From: Lentinula raphanica
Taxonomy: Eukaryota > Basidiomycota > Agaricomycetes > Agaricales > Omphalotaceae
Direction of reading: 5' to 3'
DNA: 64,000 nt
Assembly (NCBI GenBank): GCA_027919835.1
Contig: JANVFP010000050.1
Span: 186,001-250,000 of the forward strand
The notes below the pieces were generated by a model that was given only the letters and a program-made list of their open reading frames with translations, searched no databases and was not told the origin of the DNA. A program made the position numbers and the translations under genes. This document shows positions 1 through 11,200 of this stretch, piece by piece. Positions within the stretch are counted from its first letter, which is position 1, and each line of letters begins with the position of its first letter.

Positions 1-451
1 ATACCAACATTTGTTATTAACAACAGCATCAGGAAAACCCCAAAACTAATATCATACAGAAGAATAAGAAGAGGTGTAAAATCTAGGCAAAATTTAGCAC
101 AATGATAAAACATGTTTGACAGTTTAGCAAAGTATGACAACAATGAGACATCCTCCTCATAGATCTTGTCCGATTCTGTCTTATTTTGATGTGCAATAAC
201 TTTATCTTAGAGGTAGATTTGGATTCTGATTGTGAGGACTGAGTACTGCTATCTACTATTCACTGTTATTTTGCTATACTGAACAAGTACTGATATATAT
301 TACTATGCTCATGCCATCTTGTAACCACTGACCAGTCTGTGTAACTGTGAGTGCTGGAGCCTAAGTGCAAGCCCAAGCCCAACCTGACCCCCACTGGGCT
401 TGGGGTTTAGGCTTGGGTCCAAATTCTAAGAGGCCCAGGCCCACCAGAGCC
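1..451. other. intergenic AT-rich sequence
   Basis: I see no gene here. At 361-450 there is a GC-richer patch of GCCCAAGCCC-type motifs in direct and inverted orientation. It resembles the subterminal motif arrays of the hAT-like elements elsewhere in this window, but I could not define ends or a target duplication. Confidence 0.4.
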
Positions 452-660
452 CATCAGGAAAATACCCTCTCTACTCAAGCTAGTATGAGCTTACTTCAAT
501 AGATAGAGTTGCATTAGAGCTGCTAAGTTGATGAATTCTCTCAATAACCTGAGCCAAGGTTCACTTTTTGAAAATCTTAAAGTTAACCTAAAGTTCACTT
601 GAGTAACTTAAGCCTACCTAAGGTTAACCTGAAGTCATTTTGAGTAACTTGAGTGGTTTC
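452..660. repeat. fragment of CATCAGG-ended TIR element
   Basis: Begins with the terminus CATCAGGAAAATACC and continues with AAGTTAACCT/GAGTAACTTGAG-type subterminal motifs shared with the 2.26-kb element at 52586-54848. No matching CTGATG end is found nearby, so this is a one-ended fragment; its right border is approximate. Confidence 0.6.
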
Positions 661-1188
661 TTTGTCTCCATTGTTCAGACAGGCTAAAACAGACACCATG
701 GGACCCACAGAAACCAATGGTGCAACCACTGCAATATAGAACAATATCTTGCTGCCATTGTCAAAGCCTCAACCATAAATGAAGGGGTTGACCAAATAGG
801 AACAAAATCAACAGAGTGCTTGTGAACTGGGTGTTGATTCTTGGAAGGCAATAAGCCTTGGTATAGCCATTGAATGAGTATACTCAATTTTCCTGTGGCA
901 TGATGCGATGGAACCGGAATGACATTTGGAGGATCTGGATGACCAATGGACCTTGACTGTGCAAGGGCAAATAGTCTTTGCTTCAATTGTAGTGAATGAG
1001 GCCACATTAGTAGGAACTGCACAAAGAAGGGCAAAGCAGGTGTTCATAATATAGAAATAGGAAGCACACATAGATATTTGTGGTGTAGAAACTACTTCAC
1101 CTAGTCTACCTATAGAATTTGATATGGAAAAATTCATGGCCTTCACCAATATAATGGGTTTTGTAAAAGCTCCCCAGTAAATGTAGGT

Positions 1189-1680
1189 GTGGAGGAGCAT
1201 AGTAATTTAAGTACTTCAGATATGGTAGATAGCAAGCTGAACTTTGTTATAACAACTGGTACTGTAGAAAAACATGCATCTACTTTTACCAAACCCATGA
1301 AATCTGAGGTAGATAGAAAGCCTACGAGATACAAACCCAATATGATAAAATGGACTGCTCAACAGCTTAGAGTAGGCAAACTCCCAAAAGCAGTTGGACT
1401 TTCAAGGGCCTGGATGCCATCTTTGTGGGTCAGAGAAGCCTCAGAAGAAACAGTCATAGAAATCCACTCATTGAACTGGCAGAAAAAGCATGTTGAAGTT
1501 AGAATGACAATTGGAGACTACTCTGAGCACATCCAATTTAGAGTCACCAGACTTGGAGGAAATCACATCTTTTTGGGATTAGACTGGCTATGACACCATA
1601 ATCCTAGCATTGACTGGGTAACATCTAAAGTGATCCTTGATTGTTGTCTATCCCGTTGTGGTTATAATCTTCATTTTTGG
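1189..1680 (+). pseudogene. gypsy gag-pol: protease region
   Basis: Open frame 1189-1593 ends in a segment typical of the aspartic protease of basidiomycete gypsy elements (HIFLGLDWL followed by a stop, then HNPSIDW in the same frame). The LGLDWL...HNP.IDW pattern follows the protease core in this family. The catalytic DTG/DSG triad could not be identified with certainty. It belongs to the surrounding retrotransposon. Confidence 0.6.
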
Positions 1681-1959
1681 ACACCAGAAGATATTCAAAC
1701 CAGAGTAATGCTTCAGGAAGGAGAATGACTGCTTCTGTTTGACTGGGATTGATATGTTGAAGAACAAATTAAGGAAGGAAAATAGACAAAGGAAAAGGCA
1801 GAAGAGGAAACCAGGAAGCAGTTTGATACATCACAACCATATGTTAAGAAATATCCTGATGTATTTAGCCAAAAGAATTCAACCAACTTTTACAATGTTG
1901 CCCCTGGGATCATGCAATTAAGCTAACATCTGGTTCCAATCCTCTTGATTGCAAATTAT

Positions 1960-2710
1960 ATCCACTGAACCCCAAAGAGCAGGAGGCTCTAGATGCATTC
2001 CTCGAAGAAAACCTACGCACTGGAAGAATATGACTTTCTACCTCCCCAATGGCATCACTATTCTTCTTCTTTGTTAAAAAGAAAGACAGTACCCTCTCAG
2101 GTCAGTACAGGATTATCACAAACTGAGTGAGATGACAATCAAAAATTGTTATCCCCTTCCTCTAATTCAAGAGTTGATTGATCAATCAAAGGGTGCCAAA
2201 ATCTTCACCAAGATGGACATCCAATGGGGATTCAATAATATACAGATCAAAGAAGGTGATGAGTGGAAGGCAGCATTCAGAACCAATTGAGGTCTATTTG
2301 AGTCAACAGTCATGTTCTTTGGCCTGATAAATTCACCAGCTATGTTCCAAGGATTCATGAATCATATCTTATGGAAACTAGTTAATGAAGGGCATGTCAT
2401 CATCTATATGGATGACATTCTAGTATTCATGGAAGATATAGAAAGTCATTGATCTATTGTCAATTGAGTCCTTGACATCCCACATCAACACAAACTATTT
2501 CTGAAACCAGAGAAATGTTCCTTCAAGAAAATGTCCATTGAGTATTTAGGAATCATCATACGGGATGGGACAATTTGAACAAAGAAAGTACAGGCAGTAT
2601 GCAAATGGACTACACCCATCAAAAAACAAGACATACAGCAGTTTCTTGGTTTCTGCAACTTCTTCCAATGATTCATTTGTGGATTCAGCTAGATTGCCAG
2701 ACTATTGACT
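1960..2710 (+). pseudogene. gypsy reverse transcriptase (5' part)
   Basis: Recognisable RT motifs in order: KMDI-type motif at about 2210, GLFE.TVMFFGL, then IYMDDILVF (the Y-x-D-D catalytic box is intact as YMDD at about 2405-2416), then LKPEKCSF and FLGFCNFFQ*FICGFS. In-frame stops occur at 2288-2290 and 2669-2671 (TGA); the second falls where the family has Arg, which fits CGA to TGA mutation. The frame stops abruptly near 2710, where hAT sequence begins. Confidence 0.8.
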
Positions 2711-2779
2711 CAATTGTCCATGCTATCGCAGTAAAGGTAAGTCTAAGGATACACACATTTCTATCTCTTGACTACTTAC

Positions 2780-3934
2780 AACTTATATGGCCGCTCATCA
2801 CCCAAGTGAAAGCAAATGCTGAAGGAGATTCAACTTCACGCGAATGTTTGTCCGCTCCAACTGTTGATTGATGTGGTGGTCCGTTGGTCGTCGGCATATA
2901 TAATGCTGTGCCATGCAGATACATTGAAGCCGGTAAGTGTACAAAATGTTGATGCCTTATTCCTATTGATATGAGATAGTATATGGGGACATTCATATAT
3001 GAAATGGGCATGGCAGAGCCTAATCTTGGAAAACACCGAGAGCTTGATGCATTACAGCTGCAAGACCACAAATGGGAACGTCTTGGCAACTTCATAGCTC
3101 TTCTAATGGTAAATTTCTCTTACCACTATCAACTTTCCCATACTGAGTGTTTATCAGTATGCCGATCATGCACAACAGGCATTTTCACTCTGGGATGACC
3201 AACTGCAGGAGGAGGTATGGAACATAGTGGAAAAAATTGTAAGTCTCAACATTGTTTTGTCTGTTTTCTTATTACTCAAATATGCATAGTTTGAGCAGCG
3301 GTTCAAGCAGCTATGCAGTCCTGACATGGTCTATCCGGTGGCTAAGCAGCAAGCAAAGCGCAAGCGTGATATACTATTGCGCCAGCTGTCTGATGATGAA
3401 GATAGTGAAGATTTTGGAAGCGTACAGAACCGTGGTGATCCTCTGAAACCATGGCTGAAGGAGTTCAACAAGTATCTCAGGTTCAATCTCTTGTGCCTTG
3501 GTGGGGTGTACGTGTATTTGTTACTTGTCTACATAGCTGTCAGACTGATCTTTTCTCAGATCAATGTGATTCGTTACCCATTATGGGCTTCACTTGCTCG
3601 GGACTATCTTGCCATTATGGCATCGTTGGTATCCAGTGAGAGAGCTTTTTCATCTGCAGGAATCACTGTCACCAAACGACAAAATCAGCTAAAAGGAGAC
3701 ATTGTCGAGGCACTTCAGTTCCTTAAGTGCTGGTACAGGCAAGATCTTCTATTCTGTGAACCTTCCCCTTCCTCGATTACAGAGTTGGCGATGCTCGATA
3801 AGGAGGCAGGAGACATTGTAGACGCCTTGGAGGATAAGGAAAAGGTTGATACTGAGACACCTTGCTCATGGGATGAGTTGATCATTGATGATGGGAATGA
3901 AGAAATGTATGATATTTTGGACTTAACAGAGTGA
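2780..3934 (+). pseudogene. hAT family transposase, C-terminal part
   Basis: Exon-like blocks at 2780-2945, 2983-3108 and 3326-3934 encode a hAT transposase C-terminus. The last block contains the hAT dimerisation signature SSERAFSSAGITVTKRQNQL followed by KGDIVEAL and an acidic tail; an upstream block contains LDALQLQDHKWERL, usual upstream of that domain. The DNA-binding BED finger and the first catalytic residues are absent, so it cannot be active. The final reading frame (202 codons, stop at 3932-3934) is uninterrupted but includes an unspliced segment at about 3480-3560. Confidence 0.8.
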
Positions 3935-4351
3935 TTCCGTACAGTATAAGTTATAACAAGCAGCGGGGTCTTTCCGCACAGCTAGTCTGGTAGACATATA
4001 ATAGATGTCCATAATGGCGGGCCCTTTCCGCACAGTCATAAAAGTGAACCAGGATCTCTCGAAGTAGCAGGTCTTTCTGCACAACCTACAAGGGTGAGAG
4101 AAAACACCCCAGAACGATCTCCTCCTTTCAAACATCTCAGTGCTATTGTTCCCCAAATAGGTGAAGCTCAACGGTTTCATCTAGCCCAAACAATAGAATG
4201 ACCACCTATGGGCCCAAACAATAAAACTACCACCTATGGACCCCGGCCTGCGCCAAAGCCAAGCCAAGCCAAAGCCACTGGCCTCTGGGCCAAAGCCAAG
4301 CCAAGCCAAAGCCACCGGCCTCTGGGCCAAAGCCGAGCCGGCACATCACTA
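3935..4351. repeat. hAT 3' region with tandem GCCAAAGCCAAGCC repeat
   Basis: Non-coding right end of the hAT element. At 4256-4340 a unit of about 40 bp built from CCAAAGCCAAGCC motifs is tandemly repeated just over twice, ending at the CACTA terminus. Such GC-rich subterminal arrays are common in hAT elements and may be transposase-binding sites (inference). Confidence 0.6.
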
Positions 4352-5030
4352 TCTGCCTTTGACAACCTCAAATATCAGATCGGGGAAGAAGTTGTTCTTC
4401 TTATTCCCTGTAATCATGGAAAGTATCAGCTGGAAGCAGACTTATCAGATTATGCAAATGGAGCTGTTCTTTCACAATCTATTGATGGCAAGTGGTAGCA
4501 GGTCTCAATCACTTAATGAAGTAGAACAGATCTATAATAAGGAGCTCATGGCTATCATGAACTCATCAGATGATTGGCGGCAATATCTACTTGGTGCAGA
4601 AGAACCTGTCAAAGTGTTTACACATCAGGAAAAGTACCCTTTGCTCAGGTAACCCAGAGACACCCCCCAAAACCTAGGCTCTCCCAAAGCACCCAAAGAA
4701 ATCTGAGGCAAACTCAGGCTTGCCCAGGCTTTTCCAGGCAAACTCAGGCTTGCTCAGGCTTTTCAGGCAAACTCAAAGTTTTCAGACTGCTGAGATTTTG
4801 GGGGGTATCTCTAGGCAACCTAGGCACCAGGTCAGTTTTGCTGATGCAGATTATGCAAACCTCCAATATTTCAAAAAAACCACAGAAGCTAAATCGTCAA
4901 CAAGCACGCTGGGTCCTGGCATTAGCTGAATATGACATCCAGTCAATGCATAAACCTGGACCATCAATGAGAAAGGCTGATGCACTGTCATGGATGACAG
5001 GTCTTGAGATGGGGGAGAAAGACAATTAAA
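4352..5030 (+). pseudogene. gypsy RNase H region
   Basis: The gypsy frame resumes directly after the hAT right end with SAFDNLKYQI and LEADLSDYANGAVLSQ, the RT/RNase H junction of chromovirus-type elements. After interruption by the MITE at 4623-4846 it continues with KLNRQQARWVLALAEYDI, an RNase H segment just upstream of integrase. Stops and frame changes show it is dead. Confidence 0.75.
4623..4846. mobile_element. CATCAGG-family MITE, 224 bp
   Basis: Terminal inverted repeats CATCAGGAAAA / TTTTGCTGATG, flanked by a 2-bp CA duplication (4621-4622 and 4847-4848). ACACCCCCCAAAACCTAGG near the left end is mirrored by TTTTGGGGGGTATCTC near the right end. It interrupts the RNase H frame. A close relative in the opposite orientation lies at 59319-59549. 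Confidence 0.85.
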
Positions 5031-5039
5031 ATATTACAC

Positions 5040-6030
5040 TTCTGAGGTCAGAAATTTTCATTTACACTCTTAATCTCTCTGCACCAGAAGACCTACTTCT
5101 ATCAGACATCAGAAGAAGTTGGAATCAAGTAGACCAGTTCCAGTTTGTGAAAGATAATCTTGATGCAAAAAAGGATGGAAATAGATTACATTGTCAAATG
5201 GAAGGAACATGTTTATCTACTAAAAAATAGTATCTTACAGTCCAAAATCATCACTCAGTACAATGACTCCTTACTCGCAAGACACTCAGGAAAGTACAAG
5301 ACAATAGAACTAATCACTTGAGACTACTGGTGGCCAGGAATTGCTTGAGATGTTGGGAAATATGTTGAGAGTTGTGAAAGATGCCAAGCTACAAAGTCTC
5401 ATTGTACATGATCCATTGGACAATTACATCCTCATAATATTCTAACTGAGCCATGGCAGGTTATTGGTACCAATATGATTGGGGAACTTCCAGAGCCAGG
5501 AGGATACAATGCAATTACAATCTTCATTGATCACTTCACTAAACAGCTCAGACTTGTTCCATCATATATGACAGTTACATCTCAAGGAATGGCAAAGATC
5601 TATTGAGATTGTATCTTTACAATTCATAGACTCCCACAAAAAATTGTTCATGATTGAGGACCACAATATCATTTACAATTCATGAAAGAACTGTATCAAC
5701 TATTAGGTATTGAACCAAACTTCATGACCACATACCACCCTCAAACAAATGGCCAATCTGAACAAACAAATCAAGAAATTGAACAACTTTATCTTTGGGT
5801 GTTTGTTGATTACCATCAGAGTGACTGGCACAAGTGGTTACTATTAGCCAACACCAAGATTTCCCCTTTGCTAATAATGGAAGACATTGATACAAAGGTA
5901 CAGCTGCACAACAGAAATCAGACAATCCCTCAGCACAGACTTTTGCAAACAGTATGCAGAAGATTAGAGAGGAAAGAAGAAATGAAGAGGCAGTATGATA
6001 AAAGAAGAAGCAAAGGAGTAGAATATCAAG
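5040..6030 (+). pseudogene. gypsy integrase
   Basis: The HHCC zinc domain is recognisable (...YVESCERCQATKSHC at about 5365-5405). The catalytic core follows with EPWQVIGTNMIGELP, FIDHFTKQLRLVPSY and TTYHPQTNGQSEQTNQEIEQ at 5730-5790. TGA stops at 5319-5321, 5346-5348 and 5655-5657 each sit where this family usually has Arg, consistent with CGA to TGA transitions. Not functional. Confidence 0.8.
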
Positions 6031-6080
6031 ATGGTAATAAAGTTTGGTTAGAAGGAACCAATTTTTCAACAGATTGACCA

Positions 6081-6460
6081 ATGAAAAAGTCAAGAGATAG
6101 GAGATATAGACTATTTACAGCCTTAGAAAAAGTAGCCTTAGGATTCAGTTCCTATAAACTTGAAATTCCTCAAATGTGGAAACATATACATAATGTTTTG
6201 AATGAAGTACTTCTTACACCATATAAGGAGCCCCAATTCCCCACACAACCCTGTAATACACGTCTACCCCCAGTAATTGTTGGAGGAGAAGAAGAACTTC
6301 AAGTAAGGAAATTGTAGACTTGAAGAAGGTTGGGCAAGGAATCAAGTATAAAGCATAATGGAAGGGCTACAGTCCTCATGAACAAACTTGGGAGCCACAA
6401 TCAAATGTCACAAATGTAGATTGATTGTTGAAGGAATTCCATGAGAAAACCTGACAAAGC
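6081..6460 (+). pseudogene. gypsy integrase C-terminus and chromodomain
   Basis: The segment starting at 6081 encodes the post-integrase region (KLEIPQMWKHIHNVLNEVLL, then LLTPYKE). After a stop near 6316 a chromodomain follows with WKGYSPHEQTWEPQSNVTN in another local frame and several stops. Chromodomains at this position direct chromovirus integration to marked chromatin (known for the family). Confidence 0.7.
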
Positions 6461-6481
6461 CAAAACCTGCTACAATTCTTC

Positions 6482-6616
6482 AAAGTATATTCCTTTGAGG
6501 TTGCCTAAGAAATGCCCATTTTCCTCAGTGCTTTCTAGCTCTCCTAAGCATGTAGGCCCTCTAGAGAGCCTCAAAGATACTCATATTTGCCTAGTCCTAG
6601 AGTGTTTTTCCTGATG
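6482..6616. repeat. terminal fragment of a CATCAGG-family element
   Basis: This is the reverse complement of the left terminal 135 bp or so of the element starting at 30261, with a few substitutions, and ends in TTTTTCCTGATG. Only one end is present. Confidence 0.75.
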
Positions 6617-6870
6617 AATACACCATTGTGGATTGTATTACAAATTATAGGTCTAGTATCCAATGGTTTTACCCTACAAGGGTAATACCTGACATGAAAT
6701 CTTGGCTATTGAATTTTCAACATATCATTCTAGATTGCATATCATTGTAGATTGCATGGTATTATAAGTCTGGCATCCAATGATTATAAGTCCAGTGTTC
6801 ATTGGTAATATCCTACAAGAGTAATGTTCTACAAGGGTATTACCTTTGTACCCTACAAGAGTAATACCCT
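6617..6870. repeat. AT-rich repeat with CCTACAAGRGTAAT motif
   Basis: No gene. The motif CCTACAAGRGTAAT recurs about five times (6670-6870), and ATTGTAGATTGCAT / TCTAGATTGCAT and AAGTC(T/C)GGCATCCAATG / AAGTCCAGTGTTCATTGG variants repeat. It may be LTR remnant of the adjacent gypsy element; boundaries are not clear. Confidence 0.4.
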
Positions 6871-6871
6871 A

Positions 6872-8497
6872 GGACTTGAAGGGGGTGAGTGATCTACTCA
6901 AAGGGTTTACAAGGAATGAGAGAACTCGTATAGATTAGACTTTATGACCACACAAATACTATCAGAACCAGGTTGAAGATCTACTGATCACTGATCACAG
7001 GAAACCTTCACAGCTCGTATGGATCACCAATCACCACACGTCTGCTTGAACGGAGCCACTGAAACTCTGAACACTCACTTGGAACAACCAAGAACCAAGC
7101 CCTCTGTATCTCCATGATAGGAGGCTATCTTTAACTCAAATCTAGCTGAGACTTTATCAACTGACAAGATATTGGGCCTAATGGGATGAAGATTCACGAC
7201 CACTTTCGAAGACAGCCCGGCTTACAAAGCCTTTACCCCACATGTATGAGGGCAAAGGTTAGCTAGTCAGAGAAACTGGGCACAAAACCTGGATATATTT
7301 TTGTAGGCTACATCCTTAAGTACTTCTATGAATAGATCTGTAGCCAATTTACTATTTTATGGAATAGATCTATAGATTTAAGAGAACGGAGTCCGAGATC
7401 TGATACAAATAAGGAAAGATAGGATGAGAAATGATACAAACACCAGAGAAACAGAGAGTGAAAAGGATAAAAGAAGTGAAATGTCCATTTCTGGTGGTCC
7501 TTTGTTGAGATCTAGTTGCCTGACCTTTGAATCTGGACCTGGTCTATGCATCCATCCACATGCTGGTAGTTAAAGGGCATAGATAAGCTCCTGCACAGTT
7601 AACTCAAATGTTTCCTCATTTGATTCTGCTATGTGAACAGGTGTATGCCTCTCCAACTGAATGAGAGTGCATACATCAGGAAAAATACCTCAGCTCCAAA
7701 GACTCTAGAGACACACCCCAAAAGCCCTGAGATCTTTGAAGTGCTCCAGAGAATCTGAAAGCACTTTGAGGATGCCTGGAGAAACTCAAAGTGCTTTCAA
7801 AATCTCTGGTGTCTCCAGGCTTTGGGGGGGTGTCTCAGAAGACTTCAGAGCCAGGAACATTTTTCCTGATGTATAAAGGAGGGAAACCTATCCCAATAGG
7901 GTTGTTTGGCTTCTAGCTTTCCAATGATATGCATATATCGACTAAATGCAGAGGTTTAACAATGGTGAAGTCAAAAGATCTACCTTTGCAACACTCCTGG
8001 TCAAAGCTGTACATCTCAGGTGTCTATTTCCCATTTAGGAAATGTCCACATGTAACTGGGATGCTATACTTTGGTTTGTTTCTCCATTTAGTCATATTCC
8101 TGCGACCTGATCCATCCCGAAACTTGATCTAAGTGAACAGATCTGTTGAGTCTGGGCCTTGAATAATCCATCCCCACTGGTAATACAAATAGATCTATTG
8201 GTTCTAAACTTGTCTCAGTGCAGTATCATACTCAGTTGGCTGTTAGGCATTGAAAACTCAGTTGATAATCCCTTGATAGCTCATATCTTGTAAAGGACTC
8301 ACTGACCAAGGGACTTGAGAATTAACTCTTATTATTCGTCAGGATGTGTTTTCCTGTCTGGATCTGATGTCCTGGCATTAACATGATACAAGTTTGACTG
8401 TCAGCTTGGGCTCACTACAGTCCTTTAGTACTCTACAAGGCTCTAATTGTTAAAATTAGGCCATTGCATGCCTGCATGCAAAATGGGCGTATTATTG
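6872..8497 (-). repeat. long LTR-like repeat, copy A (with MITE inside)
   Basis: One of three copies of a 1.2-1.6 kb repeat (others at 38484-40085 and 43096-44278). On the - strand it begins TAATACGCCCATTTTGCATG, next to a GCATGC-(CT/AG)-GCATGC palindrome, and runs down to a break at 6872; the last 280 bp or so found in the other copies are missing. It interrupts the gag ORF that ends at 8443. The form fits a solo LTR (long, non-coding, scattered single copies), but canonical TG...CA ends are not evident. It is itself split by the MITE at 7674-7871. Confidence 0.6.
7674..7871. mobile_element. CATCAGG-family MITE, 198 bp
   Basis: Ends CATCAGGAAAAATACC and GGAACATTTTTCCTGATG, flanked by a 2-bp TA duplication (7672-7673, 7872-7873). 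Internally it carries short AAAGCACTTTGAGG-type motifs in both orientations and the CCCCAAAAGCC / GGCTTTGGGGGGGTGTCTC inverted pair. Confidence 0.85.
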
Positions 8498-10719
8498 GAT
8501 TTACTACTCTCAGAGTCGGACTCATACTCGCTCAAATTGCTTTCTTCACTTTCCTTGCTTTCTGAGTTTTCCGATCCAATTCCATCAGATCTCCAGCCTA
8601 AGTATGTTTCATCTAACTCAAGCAGTTCTGCGTCAGAATCAGATTCTTCCTGAGAAGAGTCCACCCAAACAAGCTCAGGGATGCCCTCAGAGCTGTCAGA
8701 ATAGTACATGTCTTCAATATCTTGGAACCAGTCTATGTGATTGACTGTCATCTCAAAAATATCAGATTCATTTGATTCGGTCTTCCCAAGTTCGAACTCT
8801 AGGTTATATGTCACCAGCCCTGGAGGTGAGCCGCCCTTGGAATTATCTGCCTTCACAGTGTTTTGTTTAGGGCAATCACGAGATTGATGTCCTGTTTCCC
8901 CACATTCAAAACATTTGCCGGCTGCCCAGTACTTGTTTTTCTGCTCCTTGGTCAGTCTATTTTGACTGCCTGATGTTCGTTCACCTCTGCCAGGAGGATT
9001 CCAGGGCTCAAATGTTCTCCCATTTAAGCTTTTGCCTCCATGGTCAGAGTTGTTCCTCCAACGATTCTCTGTGAACTTCCTGCGGCCATAACCACTGTTA
9101 CCATTAGGTTTCCCTTGAGAAGAGGTATGCCCTCCAGCCCGGTCATTGGAATATCCCTTTGACTTTGACTCTCCAGTTGATTCAGTCTGATTGGACGACC
9201 CATTTCTTCCGACGTTCTCAATTAGGAGTCCTCAATGATGTCCTCAAGAGAACTTATTTCAGGTGTGTGTCCCATCCTCAAGAGACCCTTAGTGATAACT
9301 GAATCAAAGCTATCCCATAAGAAGATAACTTTGTGCCGCTCATCAAGGGTCCCAGCGGTATTGCACAAGTCATTGAAGATACCAATATGGTCACAAACAT
9401 GCCAGTTCTTTTGCTGCAAGCTTACAAGCTTACAATGTTGCTCTGTCTGGAAGTCAATAGGGAATGCAAAGTCATACAGCTTTTCATAAAACTTTTTGAG
9501 TGTCCATTTGCTCGCATTCTCGGCACAGATTTGTTTGAAGAATGTGTACGCTTTTCCCTTAAGGAATCTAGACACCACTTCCACCTGTCTATAATCTGGT
9601 ACTCGACCATCTTCCAGGTAAGCAATGATCTCTCTCATATTTCTTTGGAATGACCACAGATTAGCCATTCCATTGAATATTTCGGTGGGCTTCAAGGGTT
9701 TGATTTTCATTCCTTTTGCCCTCCATTCCATTTCTCTTCAAGGTAAGGATCATTCTCCTTATCAGACTCAGAGTGGTACTCCATCGTTTTCATCTAGTTG
9801 AACAGCTTCCCAACATGACTCGACAGGGCTATTAACGCAGATGGACAACCGGGTAATCTTCATCCATTTTCATTCATTGGAGTAACCTTTCATTGTTCCA
9901 CACTGGGATCACCCTTAGGGACAGGTATCTCCTTCAAAATATCTGGTTCCACTTCTTCGGATTTTACTCATATAGTACTCATTTCTCTCTTGAATGCCTC
10001 AAGCTGAGCCTTCATTTTAGCTTTGAAACGTTCCATTTCCTGGTGCTGCCAGGCTTGGAACTCTTCAAATATCTCATGTATTTGGGAGTGCCGCTCCCTC
10101 AAGTTCTCATTTTGCTTTTGCACATTCTCTAGGCTCGCAAGAATTTGAGCCTGGAGACCAGGATTCATTTCTTCGTGTCAAGACGAACATTACCCCAGTT
10201 TCGGGGATCAATTCCCTTTCCTTTTCCCATCGAAGGTCCTTCTTCACGGGATTCTTCATCCTCTGCAAGGATTTGGACTGAATTGTGACGACAAGCAATT
10301 CATTCGCGCTCGCTATCATTCAAATTGGCTTCAGCCATTTTTACGGTAAGCTCCTGCTCAGGGCTCAAAGAATTTTTATTCACTTTACTATCTTCTGATT
10401 GTAACATAGGTTCGTCAACCTGTTGTTTCTCAGGGGCATTATTCCCTGCAGAAACCTCTCACCCTTCAGCCACTCCACCAGATTGTGGAGGCTTAACAGG
10501 GTTTTCAGACAGCTCATTCAGCTCGTCTGCATCCGGTTCATACAACTCAGATTTGAGACCTTGCCCATCTGGCTTAGGTCCGACCAATGGTCCTTCCGAC
10601 TCGATTGGTGTAAGGGGTGATTCAGGACGAGAAGTGTAATCACCTGGAACAGGAGTGCTTGGAGCAGCCGGGTCACTCATCACATGTTGTTGAGAGTGCA
10701 AAATTTGACGAGAAGACAT
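8443..10719 (-). pseudogene. Ty3/gypsy gag (second element)
   Basis: Fragments of one gag gene follow in order on the - strand. They are an acidic/Pro-rich N-terminus (10719-10459), a coiled coil rich in Glu/Lys/Gln (10168-9968), a capsid-type retrotransposon gag domain (9731-9222, with SRFLKGKAYTFFKQI), a Ser/Gly/Asn linker, a CCHC knuckle at about 8924-8862 (CFECGETGHQSRDC) and an acidic Asp/Glu/Ser tail (8856-8443). The frame shifts at least at 9230-9215 (stop after EDIIEDS, then resumption). The ORF runs into the LTR-like repeat at about 8497. Protease, RT and integrase are missing. The CpG content is fairly high, suggesting younger age than the first gypsy. Confidence 0.75.
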
Positions 10720-10829
10720 AATTCTGTGTTCAAACAGTAAGAATTCGATTCGAAATATAAGCTAACCTTCTAAAGCTTGTTTGCCAGAGGATGACTTGAG
10801 TTGATCAGACTTGAGGGGAACCATCTAAA

Positions 10830-11095
10830 GGTCTTCACGAGTCCCGGACGAGTCATACCTGTGACCTGACCTGCAGGTATTTTGCCTCCAACATCCTGAC
10901 CTGTGACCTGTTGCTGACCTGTGCTCACAGGTACCTGGATCTGTCCCTATAAAATAATTTCCTAAGTCTGACCTGTGACCTGTCATGACCTGTGCACACA
11001 GGTACCTGGACCTGCAGGTCACAAAACCTGCAGGTATTCCCATGGATTTTACCTGCAAGTACTCACAGGTTACCTGACCTGCTGAAGACCCTTAG
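10830..11095. repeat. dense ACCTGTGACCTG / CAGGTCACAGGT motif cluster
   Basis: About 260 bp packed with ACCTG/CAGGT pentamers (roughly twenty) in both orientations, including CCTGACCTGCAGGT palindromes. It is bounded by GGTCTTCA (10830) and TGAAGACC (about 11082-11090), a possible 8-bp TIR. Likely a small hAT-type non-autonomous element, since hAT ends here carry similar arrays of other motifs; no target duplication is evident. Confidence 0.5.
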
Positions 11096-11140
11096 AACTG
11101 TCTAGCAAAAGAATATCACAACTGAATATCAAAAAATGTG

Positions 11141-11200
11141 TCACGGTAGCTTAGTGGACTAAGGGTAATGCAATGCCGAAGGTACGAGTTCAAGAAATGT
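11141..11200 (+). repeat. tRNA-like / SINE-like Pol III box A and box B
   Basis: TAGCTTAGTGGA matches the box A consensus TRGCNNAGYNGG at 11 of 12 positions. GGTACGAGTTC about 30 bp downstream matches box B (GGTTCGANTCC) at 9 of 11. The stretch cannot be folded into a complete tRNA (the acceptor stem does not pair), so it is a tRNA-derived SINE head or tRNA fossil. No other copy was noticed. Confidence 0.5.

Larger units (their letters stand above)
2710..4351 (+). mobile_element. truncated hAT transposon inserted in gypsy RT
   Basis: The stretch between the two halves of the gypsy RT/RNase H holds the C-terminal half of a hAT transposase. The right end reads ...CATCACTA at 4344-4351; its reverse complement starts TAGTGATG, like the TAGTG ends of the hAT-like element at 35614. 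The gypsy frame resumes at 4352 (S-A-F-D-N-L-K). The left end lacks a TAGTG terminus and some gypsy sequence is missing, so the 5' half of the hAT and its flank were deleted. Confidence 0.7.
680..6480 (+). mobile_element. degraded Ty3/gypsy (chromovirus-type) retrotransposon
   Basis: Pieces of a gypsy polyprotein lie in order on the + strand: a gag CCHC zinc knuckle at 979-1020 (C-X2-C-X4-H-X4-C, with a TGA inside), an aspartic-protease-like stretch at about 1370-1680, reverse transcriptase 1960-2710, RNase H 4352-5030, integrase 5040-6030 and a C-terminal chromodomain at about 6310-6460 (WKGYSPHEQTWEPQSNVTN is readable). The frame is broken by many stops, several of them TGA where CGA is expected, and by two nested insertions (hAT 2710-4351, MITE 4623-4846). 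Clear LTRs were not found. It is not functional. Confidence 0.85.
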
